Below, piece after piece: positions 16,239 through 25,171 of a DNA stretch of 64,000 nucleotides. Source of the DNA: Gammaproteobacteria bacterium UBA7310 (GTDB taxonomy: Bacteria; Pseudomonadota; Gammaproteobacteria; Pseudomonadales; Ketobacteraceae). The position numbers and the translations under genes are program-made. Positions within the stretch are counted from its first letter, which is position 1, and every line of letters begins with the position of its first letter. The notes below the pieces were generated by a model, which saw only the letters and a list, made by a program, of their open reading frames with translations, had not been told where the DNA came from and ran no database searches. The stretch lies in NCBI GenBank assembly GCA_002471665.1, contig DKQK01000059.1:54471-118470 (forward strand), written 5' to 3'.

Positions 16239-19049
16239 ATGAAAGCCCTTAAAACCCTGCTTACCCTGTATCTGCTGCTGATCGCGGCGGCCGCTGTTGC
16301 CGACTGTGCCGCGCTGGAATCCCAGCTGTCCCGCCAAAACCGTGCCTTAGAGCACCTGGAGCAGCAACGCCAGGCCCTGGATAACCTGCTGCAGGGGCAA
16401 ATCAACAACGATTTCGTGCTCACTGAAGCCGTGGACGCGCCCCTGGATATGGGCCTTGAAGTGCTGGAGGCCCGGCGTTCACTGCAGCGTGAACAACACC
16501 AGTTGGACTCCGAAGACACCCCCGCCGTACCGCAAGCCTTTGCCGACTGTCCGGACCAGAGCACGCGCTGGCTGGGGCAGGAGAAACAGATCCGCTCCCT
16601 GCGCCAGGTGGTCAACAAACTGCAGTTGCAGCTTTATGAGCTGCCGCGCGCCTCCCGGCTGGCGCTGGTGCGGGAAGCCACCCAGTGGCAGACCCTGAAC
16701 ACCCTGTCTGCCACCGTGCAATCCTGGGCGGACAATCACCCGGAGCACCCCGAAGTACAGAGTCTGCAACGGGAAATTCTGGCCTGGATCGAATACTGGC
16801 GCAGCTCTACCCGCATCTGGTTAAGCCAGCTGGTGGCCAACCAGCCGCAGAGCACCGCATCCAATGAAGTGTGGCGCGAAACCCTGCAGGTTCCCCACCC
16901 CCAGCAGGCCATCGACTGGAGTATTCCCATCCGGCTGGGGGCCGATGTGGATCTGCTGGGCTGGCTGGATACCCTGGAGGAAGCCCACCGTGCCCTGCTG
17001 CGGGAATCGGGCAAGTGGCGCAATCAGCATATCTGGGCCCTGGGCTGGGGCAATTTTCTGCATGAGCTGAGCCAGCCACAGCGATTCGCACTGCAACTGG
17101 CCACCGAAATCCGCAGCGCCCCCACCAACCTGATCGACGCAATCACCCGCCCCTTCATCCGCGATTACCGGCGGGCGGTTAAACAGGAAAAGCGGGGGGA
17201 AATGCTCGCCAGCTGGTTCCTGCAGGGCCTGGCTTTGGTGGCCATCATGTCGGCCATACTGAAGCTGGCCGCAGTGACGCCACAGTTTCTGTCGCACGCC
17301 CAGCAACGCCTGCTCAGTACCCTGAAGCATCGCGGGCTGATCCAGTTCAATGCGGCGGTACTCTGGTTTATCAAACCCAATGCCCCCTGGTTTATGGTGT
17401 TGGTGTGTGCCAACACCATTGCCGAATTTTTACCGGACCGCTGGATCATTCTGCACTGGCTTGCCCCCATCGGCAGCCTCTATGCCGCGTTCAGGGCCGT
17501 GCGGGTAATCGTGGAATGGGTGATCGCCCGCTCCTTTACCCGCTCCGGCCAGTTTGTTTCCAGTCACACAGCCCAACAACAAACCCATGATGCCCAGCGG
17601 GTTTCCTGGCTGGTCCTGCTCTGCATACTGGGCTGGACCCTGGTGAAAGGCACCGGCGGCGGCTACCTGATGTTTTTCATCATCCTGCTCATCGCCCTGC
17701 TGCTGTGGGCAACCCTGCTGTGGCTGATGCTGCGCTACCGGGACTCCGTATCCCGTTTTCTGCTTTACGCTGCCGGTAGAGGCACCGCTAAAAAACTCGA
17801 TCCGCAAACTGCCCAACGCTGGTGGATGCTGCCCATCTGGCCGTTATTGTTCGTGCTGGCACACTTAAGCGACGTGGTGATTCATTTGCACCAGAAGCTG
17901 CTGTTTTTTGATACCTATCGCTCCGTCTCCGTCAAACTCATGCGCATTCGCCTGGCCGCTGAAGCCAAAGACGAAGAGTCAGCGGAAGGCGATGACAGCC
18001 TGCCGGATGAAAGCTATTCCGACTGGATGCTGCGCAACAATAAAGCCTGGATCGACGCCTTTGACATCAGCACCGTGCTGAAACCCATTCAGGATTGGAA
18101 CAATGAAAAATCTGACGATAACGTACTGCTGATCGTCGGCGATCAGGGCAGCGGTAAAACCGCTCTGATCAACCGGCTCAGCAGCGTATGGGAAGAAACA
18201 CCGCTAAGCGTATTGAATATTCCCGCCAAAACCACCGATCCGGATGCCATTCTGCCTCTGATCGGTGAGCACCTGTGTATCGCCGACCTGAAAAGCGTGG
18301 TGGAGTTGGTGAAACTGGATGAAAGCCTGGAGCCCCAGATCATCGTACTGGACAACACCCACAACCTGTTCCTGTCGGAAGTGGGTTGCCTGGATGCCTA
18401 TCGCACCCTGAATCAGTGCCTGAACGCGCACCTGCACAACATTTTCTGGGTGGTGGTCATGCATGCCCCCAGTTGGACTTACCTGAGCTGTGTATTTAAC
18501 CGGGAACTACGCTTCAGTCATATCTTTAAAATGCCGCGCTGGTCACCGTCGGACATCCGCAAACTGATCCTGTCGCGACATCAGGGCAGCCGGCGCCGCA
18601 TTCATTACGATGAACTGCTGCTGTCCGCCTCCGCCGGCAACGAGTCCAGCAGTGTGCGTGCCGCCAATTCCCGGGTGTTCAATATTCTGTGGGAGCAAAG
18701 TGGTGGCATTCCGCAAGTGGCGGTGCATTTATGGCTGTCTGCTGCCCGCAGCAAGGATAAACTGGTGGAATTGGGGGTACCCAGCAAGCCCGCCGGCAAT
18801 GCCCTGAAAACACTGAAAGACGATCTGTGTTTTGTCTACGCCGCGATCGTCATCCACAAATCCCTCACCAGTGAAGAGATCATCAAGGTTACACACTTTC
18901 CCGACGCCATCGTACGCCACGCCCTGAAACAAGGCCTCAATCTGGGTCTGCTTTGGCGTGATGACAATCAGCGTTACCGCATTCAACCGGCCTGGCAAGG
19001 CACGCTCAGCAGCTTTCTGGCCAGCAAAAACCTGCTATGGGATATCTAG
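16239..19049 (+). CDS. Large inner-membrane protein with periplasmic coiled coil and cytoplasmic P-loop ATPase, partner of an MscS channel
   Basis: A 936-residue protein of unusual build. A signal-like hydrophobic segment (5-21) leads to a helical, probably periplasmic region (22-320) with coiled-coil character, recalling the N-terminal parts of large MscS relatives such as MscK and MscM. About six membrane segments follow between 322 and 550. The cytoplasmic C-terminal third is an ATPase: Walker A GDQGSGKT at 634-641, Walker B IIVLDN at 701-706, an alpha-helical lid and a winged-helix-like tail (about 855-936). It has no MscS pore domain; the next gene, starting on the base after this stop codon, encodes one. 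The pair looks like a split large channel with an added ATPase. I recognise no named family. It is divergent from cfrX-cmpX-sigX with a 117-bp shared promoter region (candidate -10 TATAAA at 16192). Confidence 0.85.
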   Translation: MKALKTLLTLYLLLIAAAAVADCAALESQLSRQNRALEHLEQQRQALDNLLQGQINNDFVLTEAVDAPLDMGLEVLEARRSLQREQHQLDSEDTPAVPQAFADCPDQSTRWLGQEKQIRSLRQVVNKLQLQLYELPRASRLALVREATQWQTLNTLSATVQSWADNHPEHPEVQSLQREILAWIEYWRSSTRIWLSQLVANQPQSTASNEVWRETLQVPHPQQAIDWSIPIRLGADVDLLGWLDTLEEAHRALLRESGKWRNQHIWALGWGNFLHELSQPQRFALQLATEIRSAPTNLIDAITRPFIRDYRRAVKQEKRGEMLASWFLQGLALVAIMSAILKLAAVTPQFLSHAQQRLLSTLKHRGLIQFNAAVLWFIKPNAPWFMVLVCANTIAEFLPDRWIILHWLAPIGSLYAAFRAVRVIVEWVIARSFTRSGQFVSSHTAQQQTHDAQRVSWLVLLCILGWTLVKGTGGGYLMFFIILLIALLLWATLLWLMLRYRDSVSRFLLYAAGRGTAKKLDPQTAQRWWMLPIWPLLFVLAHLSDVVIHLHQKLLFFDTYRSVSVKLMRIRLAAEAKDEESAEGDDSLPDESYSDWMLRNNKAWIDAFDISTVLKPIQDWNNEKSDDNVLLIVGDQGSGKTALINRLSSVWEETPLSVLNIPAKTTDPDAILPLIGEHLCIADLKSVVELVKLDESLEPQIIVLDNTHNLFLSEVGCLDAYRTLNQCLNAHLHNIFWVVVMHAPSWTYLSCVFNRELRFSHIFKMPRWSPSDIRKLILSRHQGSRRRIHYDELLLSASAGNESSSVRAANSRVFNILWEQSGGIPQVAVHLWLSAARSKDKLVELGVPSKPAGNALKTLKDDLCFVYAAIVIHKSLTSEEIIKVTHFPDAIVRHALKQGLNLGLLWRDDNQRYRIQPAWQGTLSSFLASKNLLWDI

Positions 19050-19880
19050 ATGGATAATCAGACTCTGGAAGAACTGGCTGCCTTCAGCGAACTGCTGGAT
19101 TTCAATAAAATCTTTATGCTGGTGGCAGCTGCCACGTTTCTCTGGCTGGCCAATGATTTGCTGCGCCGCTTCAGTCAGAAGTTGATGGAAAAAATTCCCT
19201 CGCGCCGCTTTCTGATTCTGCAGACGTCCACCCTCATCACCTTTTTGTGGTACTTCGGCGGTGCCTACTGGATGATTGTCGGCATACTGCAACCGCCCAA
19301 TGAAATGCTGCTGGCTCTGGGAGGCAGCGCCGCGGTTGCCGTGGGGTTTGCCTTGAAAGATGTGGCGGCGTCCATCATCGCCGGTTTGATTCTATTGTTC
19401 GATCGGCCGTTTCAGGTGGGCGACCGTGTCAGTTTTGGCGACACCTACGGTGAGATCGTCAGCATCGGTTTACGCTCGGTGCGGCTCAGTACACTGGATG
19501 ACAATCTGGTCACCATCCCCAATAGCCGTTTCATTACAGAGGTGGTGTCATCGGGCAATGCCGGCGCCCTGGATATGATGGTGGTATGTGATTTTCATGT
19601 GGCACTGGATGCGGATCTGGAGCTGGCCCAATCGCTGATACACGAAGCCATCGTGACCAGCCGCTTCGTCTATCTGAAAAAACCCGTTACCTTCGCCATT
19701 AACGAAGTGGTCATCGCAGAACGGCTGGCCATTCAGATTCGCGCCAAATCCTATGTGCTGGATGTGCATTACGAGAAAGCCTACCAGTCGGACATTGTGG
19801 TGCGGGTATCACGCTTGTTCGTGGAACATGACATCGCCCGCCCGCAACGCAACAACATAACGTTGGCAAACGCCAGTTAG
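19050..19880 (+). CDS. MscS-type mechanosensitive channel, second gene of ATPase-channel operon
   Basis: A 276-residue MscS family protein. Hydrophobic segments near 20-37, 55-80 and 86-118 include the pore-lining-like helix ALGGSAAVAVGFALKDVAASI, rich in Gly and Ala as in E. coli MscS TM3. The beta domain follows (FQVGDRVSFGDTYGEIVSIGLRSVRL, DDNLVTIPNSRF), then a C-terminal alpha/beta domain. It starts on the base immediately after the ATPase stop codon, so the two are translated together and probably form one complex. It differs clearly from the CmpX-like protein 3.3 kb away. Role in osmotic or tension release is likely; ATP control is inferred. Confidence 0.92.
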   Translation: MDNQTLEELAAFSELLDFNKIFMLVAAATFLWLANDLLRRFSQKLMEKIPSRRFLILQTSTLITFLWYFGGAYWMIVGILQPPNEMLLALGGSAAVAVGFALKDVAASIIAGLILLFDRPFQVGDRVSFGDTYGEIVSIGLRSVRLSTLDDNLVTIPNSRFITEVVSSGNAGALDMMVVCDFHVALDADLELAQSLIHEAIVTSRFVYLKKPVTFAINEVVIAERLAIQIRAKSYVLDVHYEKAYQSDIVVRVSRLFVEHDIARPQRNNITLANAS

Positions 19881-19886
19881 CCGGGG

Positions 19887-20096
19887 TCAGCTCAGCAGTG
19901 TTTTCTCGTGCCACTGCGAACAGTACTGCGCCCGTTCCATGCCGATCTGAATCAGCTCGTCCAGCAAGTCACGGTAGCGATCAAGGTTGCGGCTGCGAAT
20001 ACTGCTTTGCCGTTCGATCTCTGTCAGTTGCTTCTGTACCAGCGTATATCGATCGGAAAATACATTTAAACCGGAACGAAAATCTGAATTGGCCAT
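19887..20096 (-). CDS. Small hypothetical protein (69 aa)
   Basis: Starts MANSDFRSGLNVFSDRYTLV with GGAAGGGGG upstream of the ATG; a longer open frame from 20237 is not preferred. Soluble, charged, predicted helical (KQLTEIERQSSIRSRNLDRYRDLLDEL), possibly a coiled coil. It converges on the MscS gene with six bases between them. No family recognised. Confidence 0.6.
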   Translation of the reverse strand: MANSDFRSGLNVFSDRYTLVQKQLTEIERQSSIRSRNLDRYRDLLDELIQIGMERAQYCSQWHEKTLLS

Positions 20097-20403
20097 GTCT
20101 TGATACCCCCTTCCAAGCTCGCATGTGTCGATGCAGTGGTCTGCACTATTGCAGATTGCCCACCACCCACACAATCCCCCGGCCCGAACATGGAGGGCGT
20201 TATTGGAAGCATTAAGGTGAATCCGGACATAAACCATGGCGGCGGGTGCGATCGATTATCGACCACACCCGTTCAATTCAGAAGAAATAACCTGCAAAAA
20301 CCGGCAGTTAGAGGCTGTCACAAAAGCGTCATGTTCAGACCTGAATTACATGTTCATTTGTTACTATTCTGTTTCAATATGTAAACGCACAACCTGCCGG
20401 CAC
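20097..20403. other. Gene-poor gap
   Basis: About 300 bp between two minus-strand genes. I see no convincing reading frame, RNA gene, repeat or terminator. It should hold the promoter of the 69-residue gene. Confidence 0.4.
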
Positions 20404-21075
20404 TTAACTCATCACCTGCAACGGGCCGCCTTTTTCAATGGCCTTCTGGAAAGCCGGGCGCTGCTGCATCCGCTCCAGATAACGCTGAATATTGGGATAC
20501 TGAGCGGGGATATCTTCCCGCGCTGCGGCCGCCAGTAAAGGAAAGCTCATCTGGAAATCCGCTGCGGAAAGCGTCTCATCCACAAACCAGGTTTTGCCTT
20601 GCAGATGATCATTGATATAGGCCAGCGTATTATCGATGTTGGGCTGTAGAAAGCTGCTCATTACCTTGTTGACGATCTGCCCGGCCACCGGCTTGACGAA
20701 GAATGGCATCGGTGCCCGTTTGATCTGACTGAACACCAGTTTCATCACCAGAAACGGCATGGCGGTGCCTTCGGCAAAGTGGCTCCAATAGGTACCCTGC
20801 AGCCAGGCCTCGCTGCCCACGTCAAACTTCATACTGTCGGGCCCATAGTGGTGAATGAGGTATTCAGTGATGGCACCGGACTCGGCGATGGTCTTACCGG
20901 CATCGGTGATGACCGGCGACTTGCCCAACGGATGCACCGCTTTCAGGCTGGCCGGGGCCAGCATGGTTTTCTTGTCACGCTGGTAATTCTTAATTTCATA
21001 AGGTACCGCCAGCTCCTCCAGCAGCCAGAGAACCCGCTGTGAACGAGAATTTTCCAGATGATGAACAATGATCAT
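20404..21075 (-). CDS. Glutathione S-transferase family protein
   Basis: A 223-residue cytosolic GST-fold protein. The thioredoxin-like N-terminal domain has HLENSRSQRVLWLLEELAVPYE and the cis-proline/glutathione-contact stretch HPLGKSPVITD-AGKTIAESGAITEYLI; the C-terminal helical domain includes KTWFVDETLSAADFQMSFPLL, matching the conserved D of the N-capping box. The substrate cannot be told. A TAACG-rich imperfect palindrome lies just upstream of the start. It is divergent from ppa. Confidence 0.92.
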   Translation of the reverse strand: MIIVHHLENSRSQRVLWLLEELAVPYEIKNYQRDKKTMLAPASLKAVHPLGKSPVITDAGKTIAESGAITEYLIHHYGPDSMKFDVGSEAWLQGTYWSHFAEGTAMPFLVMKLVFSQIKRAPMPFFVKPVAGQIVNKVMSSFLQPNIDNTLAYINDHLQGKTWFVDETLSAADFQMSFPLLAAAAREDIPAQYPNIQRYLERMQQRPAFQKAIEKGGPLQVMS

Positions 21076-21102
21076 AGATGCTCCCGGTATTTCAGTGAGT
21101 GC

Positions 21103-21116
21103 TAACGCTAACGTTA
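21103..21116. promoter_or_regulatory. Imperfect palindrome upstream of the GST gene
   Basis: TAACGCTAACGTTA matches its own reverse complement at 12 of 14 positions and lies 28-41 bp before the GST start codon. It looks like a repressor operator of the TetR or similar type; no regulator gene is adjacent, so this is a weak call. Confidence 0.3.
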
Positions 21117-21237
21117 AAAGTGCAACCAGACAAGCATCCGCGGCGGCGATTCCTAATTATTTTAGACCCTTTCAAGCCCCACTCAGGGCCCAGGCCATAC
21201 CGGTATCGTGCAGGTAGGCGCGGAGCGGGGCTTCAGG

Positions 21238-21243
21238 TATAAT
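21238..21243 (+). promoter_or_regulatory. -10 element (TATAAT) of ppa
   Basis: A perfect TATAAT 52 bp before the ppa start codon. No good -35 hexamer is found 17 bp upstream, so only the -10 is assigned. Confidence 0.5.
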
Positions 21244-21295
21244 GCGCCCACTTTTTTCACCTCATCCATTCACTTAGACAGAGAAAGGTTTAATC

Positions 21296-21820
21296 ATGGG
21301 CTTTAATTCCGTTCCCGCCGGGAAAGACATCCCCAACGAAATCTACGTTGCCATTGAAATCCCCGCCAACAGCTCACCCATCAAGTACGAAATCGATAAG
21401 GACAGCGATTGCGTATTTGTTGATCGATTCATGGCCACACCCATGTTCTATCCCGCCAACTACGGCTATGTTCCCAATAGCCTGGGTGAAGATGGTGACC
21501 CACTGGATGTCCTGGTGGTGACCCCCTACCCGGTGGTTCCCGGATCCGTTATCCGTGCCCGTCCGGTGGGCGTACTGAACATGTCCGATGAAGCGGGTTC
21601 CGACGCCAAAATCCTGGCCGTTCCCCACGACAAGCTGACGGCGCTGTACCAGGACGTAAAAGAATACTCCGATTTGCCTGAACTGCTGATCAAGCAAATC
21701 GAGCACTTCTTCGAGAATTACAAGGATCTGGAGCCCGGCAAATGGGTGAAAGTGGATGGCTGGGCCGGTGTGGAAGAAGCCAAAGCCGCCATCCAGAAAG
21801 CGGTGGATGCAGTCAAGTAA
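21296..21820 (+). CDS. ppa: Inorganic pyrophosphatase (family I)
   Basis: Hydrolyses pyrophosphate to phosphate in the cytoplasm, pulling biosynthetic reactions forward. The 174-residue length is normal for the bacterial family I enzyme. The metal-binding signature DGDPLDVLV is present, with the substrate-contact region MFYPANYGYVPN before it and GWAGVEEA near the end. GAAAGG lies upstream of the ATG. A perfect TATAAT is found 52 bp upstream and a strong terminator follows, so it is a single-gene unit. Confidence 0.97.
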   Translation: MGFNSVPAGKDIPNEIYVAIEIPANSSPIKYEIDKDSDCVFVDRFMATPMFYPANYGYVPNSLGEDGDPLDVLVVTPYPVVPGSVIRARPVGVLNMSDEAGSDAKILAVPHDKLTALYQDVKEYSDLPELLIKQIEHFFENYKDLEPGKWVKVDGWAGVEEAKAAIQKAVDAVK

Positions 21821-21844
21821 GCTGAGCCTGCACTGACACCCGAG

Positions 21845-21868
21845 AAAAGGGCCCAAGAGGGCCCTTTT
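21845..21868. terminator. Bidirectional intrinsic terminator between ppa and the hybrid kinase
   Basis: AAAAGGGCCC pairs with GGGCCCTTTT around AAGA; T-runs follow in both directions. The plus-strand T-run touches the stop codon of the convergent hybrid kinase gene at 21869-21871, so one hairpin serves both genes. Confidence 0.92.
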
Positions 21869-23533
21869 TTATTTCATCATGGTGCGGAATCCCATCCACT
21901 TGGCCACCATGGCGTTTAACCCATCCAGGTCCACCGGCTTGGTCATAAAATCATTCATTCCCGCCTGAAAACACGCGGCCATATCATCTTCACCATTACC
22001 GGTCAGTGCAATCACCGGCACCCGGGCATAATGCTCCAACAAGCGCAGGCGCCGGGTGGTCTCCATACCGCTCAATCCGGGCATCTGGCAGTCCATAAAA
22101 ACAAGATCAAAACGCTCCTGGCGGGCGGCAGCCAAGGCAGCCGCGCCATTTTCCGCGCAGGTCGTCTCCAGTCCGCGTCGTGCCAGCATTTTCCGCAACA
22201 ACATGCAGTTCACCCGATCATCATCCACCACCAGCACCCGGGCAAAATGTTGCTTCACCCCTGTTGCAACCGGTTCAACTGTCGCCGGCGCCTCCTGCCG
22301 CGCGGACGGCAGGCATATCTCCACCTTAAAAACCGATCCTTTACCCAACCTGCTGGACACATCAATGGCACCCTGCATCAGTTCAGCCAGCTGTTTGCTG
22401 ATATAGAGCCCAAGCCCGGTGCCGCCATAGGAACGGCTGACAGAAGCATCCGCCTGTTCGTACACGGAGAACAGGTGCGGCAAGCGATCCTGGGGAATGC
22501 CGGGGCCGGTATCTGTGACGGTGATGCCAATGCGGTTCAGCCCCGCTGCCGGGGCGTCATCAAGAAGTGCGACCTGCAGGCTCACCGCCCCCTGCTGGGT
22601 AAACTTCAAAGCGTTACTTAACAGGTTGTAGAGAATCTGCCGCACCCGCACCGGATCCCCTAATACCAGATCCGGAACATCGTGCTCAATGTGACTCTGG
22701 AACTGGACACCCGCGGGAACCTGCGGTTGTAGAAACGTGGTAATGTCCCGCACCAGGCTATGCAGGGAAAACGCGATGGACTCCAGTTCGATCTTACCGG
22801 CCTCGCCCTTGGACAGATCCAGAATGTCGTTCACCAGCGCCAGCAGGTGGTCACCGGAATCACGAATCAGCCGTACCTGCTCCAACTGTTCGTCACCCAA
22901 TTCGCTGAGTTCCAGCAACTGGCAAAAGCCCAGAATACTGTTCAAAGGCGTGCGCAGGTCATGGCTCATCTGAGCGAAGAACAGACTCTTGGCTTCATGT
23001 AATTCGGAGGCCACTTCTTCCCGTAATGCCGCCTGCCGCGCCTGCACCCGATAGCGGTAATTACGTAGCCCGGCTACCAGACAGGACAACAGTTTTACGT
23101 TATCCAGTTCGGTCTTGGTGCGGTAATCGTTAATACCGTATTCCAGAATAACTTTCAGTTCCGGAGCAAAACCGGGTTGGCCAGTGCGCAGTATCAACTG
23201 TATTTCATCGTTGCGCTGAACGTCGCGAATGAAGCGAACCAGCTCCAGCCCCGCATTATCCGATTCCATAACCACATCAATGAATGCCACCGCGATATCA
23301 GAGTGCTGCTCCAACACCTTGCGTGCCTGCTCTGCCGAACGGGCCGGAAGCAGTTCGATGGCGCGCCCCTCAAATTTGAACGATGCCAGTACCAGCCGGG
23401 TAACCGACACCACATCTTCCTCATCATCCACCACCAACACTTTCCAGCGCGGCGCCTCTTCCAAGGGTGTCAGCAGGTCTTGTTCATCGTTGGCGAACAA
23501 GGGAGAGTCCAGTGAGGCGTTTGACGGTACCAT
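21869..23533 (-). CDS. Hybrid histidine kinase with N- and C-terminal receiver domains
   Basis: A 554-residue cytoplasmic protein without membrane segments. Order: receiver domain (about 30-160, DDEE at 37-40, phospho-acceptor D86), HisKA (H191 in MSHDLRTPLNSI), HATPase_c (N307, DTGPGIP at 341-347, GGTGLGL at 370-376), then a second receiver (DDD at 437-439, acceptor D481, K532). The first receiver is unusually like the receiver of the HD-GYP regulator 2.4 kb away (shared VVME, LRTGQPG and INDY). Its start overlaps the preceding kinase's stop as TGATG, so the two are translationally coupled. It likely relays signal from the membrane kinase. Confidence 0.92.
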   Translation of the reverse strand: MVPSNASLDSPLFANDEQDLLTPLEEAPRWKVLVVDDEEDVVSVTRLVLASFKFEGRAIELLPARSAEQARKVLEQHSDIAVAFIDVVMESDNAGLELVRFIRDVQRNDEIQLILRTGQPGFAPELKVILEYGINDYRTKTELDNVKLLSCLVAGLRNYRYRVQARQAALREEVASELHEAKSLFFAQMSHDLRTPLNSILGFCQLLELSELGDEQLEQVRLIRDSGDHLLALVNDILDLSKGEAGKIELESIAFSLHSLVRDITTFLQPQVPAGVQFQSHIEHDVPDLVLGDPVRVRQILYNLLSNALKFTQQGAVSLQVALLDDAPAAGLNRIGITVTDTGPGIPQDRLPHLFSVYEQADASVSRSYGGTGLGLYISKQLAELMQGAIDVSSRLGKGSVFKVEICLPSARQEAPATVEPVATGVKQHFARVLVVDDDRVNCMLLRKMLARRGLETTCAENGAAALAAARQERFDLVFMDCQMPGLSGMETTRRLRLLEHYARVPVIALTGNGEDDMAACFQAGMNDFMTKPVDLDGLNAMVAKWMGFRTMMK

Positions 23534-25167
23534 CAGCGTGCACCTGCAATCGGAATATCCATTGGCCCGACATCACTGCGCACCGGAAAACGCAAACGGA
23601 AGTGCACACCCGGTTGCCGCTCCGGCTCCAGGGTTACCGTACCGCCCAGCACCCGGGTTACCAGGTTATACAGTATATGGGTGCCCAGACCACTGCCGCC
23701 CTTGTGCCGGGCAGTGGTGACAAAGGGATCGAAAATCCGGTCCCGGATAGCAGCAGGAATACCTTTGCCGTTGTCCATGTAATCAAACACCAATTCATCG
23801 CCGGTTTGCTGCATCTTCAGTTCAATGCGGCCTTGCTCAGTTTCATCAAAACCGTGCAACAGGGAGTTCATGATCAGATTGGTGACAATCTGAGACAATG
23901 CACCCGGAGAACTGAAGATGGTCAAATCCTCCGCCACATTCACGATTACTTCATGGCGGGTACGTTTTAATTTCGGCTTCAACGACATCAATACATTTTC
24001 AATATACTCCTTCACATTGAACACCCGCATATCGTCCGAGGACTGATCCACCGCCACCATTTTGAAACTCTTGACCAACGCAGCAGAACGTTCCAGGTTC
24101 TTGCTGATCATCTGTACCGTCTCGGTCATTTCCGCCACTGAATCAGCAAACTGACGCTTGGTAAGACTGCCGTCCAGAAAGCGCTGTTGTAATTCGCCAA
24201 GGGATTGAGTGAGATGCGACGCCGCCGTAATCCCCACACCAATCGGAGTATTGATTTCATGGGCCACTCCCGCCACCAGACTCCCCAGGGATGCCATTTT
24301 TTCCTGCTCCACCAGTTTGCCCTGAGTTTCACGCAAGTCTTCCACCGTTTTACGCAACACCGCCATACTGTTTTGCAACTCCACGGTACGCTCATCCACG
24401 ATGCGCTCCAGATTCTGGTTCAGTTGCAGAATTTCCCGTTCCTTTTGCATACGCTGGCGGTCAAATTCCTCAATCGTATCCAGCATGGCATTGAATGAAA
24501 CAACCAGATCGCCCACTTCATCTTCAGAATCCGACTTGGCCCGCGTTCCATAATCCTGGGTCTGCGCCACCAGTTGCGTAACCTGGCCCAGATCCTGTAT
24601 AGGCTTGAGGATGGCGCGCCGGGAGGCCACGGCAAGATAGCCGGCAATGAACAATGCCACAATCACCGCCACAGTCACATAGATCAGGGTTTCTTGAAAA
24701 TGTGTCTCAATGTTGGACAGAGATACCACCAACCGCACATAGCCGACGGTTGCCCCGGAAGACCGCACCGGACTGACGGCAATCAAATAGGAACCAACCC
24801 GCTCAACCTGCGTTCTGTCGGTCCGGTTGAGTTGTATATCACTTAGTAGGGTTTGATCACCATAATGGGCAAAGAGACTTTCACTGCCATCAGCAGGATC
24901 AACCGAAAAAATCGTCGCCGCCAACACATCCGGTGACTGCTGCAGAATCTCCAGCAATCCCTGCGCCATGTCTTCCCGTTCGAACACCAGGGCCGGCTGC
25001 ACCATTTCCCCCAGCATGACAGAGTCGGTGCGGGCATGATCGCTGGCGATCTGCATAAAATGCGAAGCAGAGTTAAACAGCAGGGGCAATGAAATAAGCA
25101 ACACACTGAGCCCCGCCACACTCAGCACGCTGAAGAAAATCTTTTGGCCAAAATTGAGCGTCACCAT
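23533..25167 (-). CDS. Membrane sensor histidine kinase with CHASE8-like periplasmic domain
   Basis: A 544-residue kinase from MVTLNFGQKIFFSVLSV. First membrane segment 10-31; periplasmic region 33-160 with a CHASE8-like pattern (GEMVQPALVFEREDMAQGLLEIL, then PDVLAATIF and FAHYGD); second membrane segment 161-183; HAMP and coiled coil to about 285; HisKA with H303 (GVAHEINTP); HATPase_c ending near 530. The CHASE8 sensor is best known in YfiN-type diguanylate cyclases, whose activity the periplasmic protein YfiR holds down. A YfiR-like gene lies 4 bp upstream here, so YfiR probably controls a kinase instead of a cyclase. A longer frame from 25248 overlaps the YfiR-like gene and is not used. 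Confidence 0.9.
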   Translation of the reverse strand: MVTLNFGQKIFFSVLSVAGLSVLLISLPLLFNSASHFMQIASDHARTDSVMLGEMVQPALVFEREDMAQGLLEILQQSPDVLAATIFSVDPADGSESLFAHYGDQTLLSDIQLNRTDRTQVERVGSYLIAVSPVRSSGATVGYVRLVVSLSNIETHFQETLIYVTVAVIVALFIAGYLAVASRRAILKPIQDLGQVTQLVAQTQDYGTRAKSDSEDEVGDLVVSFNAMLDTIEEFDRQRMQKEREILQLNQNLERIVDERTVELQNSMAVLRKTVEDLRETQGKLVEQEKMASLGSLVAGVAHEINTPIGVGITAASHLTQSLGELQQRFLDGSLTKRQFADSVAEMTETVQMISKNLERSAALVKSFKMVAVDQSSDDMRVFNVKEYIENVLMSLKPKLKRTRHEVIVNVAEDLTIFSSPGALSQIVTNLIMNSLLHGFDETEQGRIELKMQQTGDELVFDYMDNGKGIPAAIRDRIFDPFVTTARHKGGSGLGTHILYNLVTRVLGGTVTLEPERQPGVHFRLRFPVRSDVGPMDIPIAGAR

Positions 25168-25171
25168 CCTG

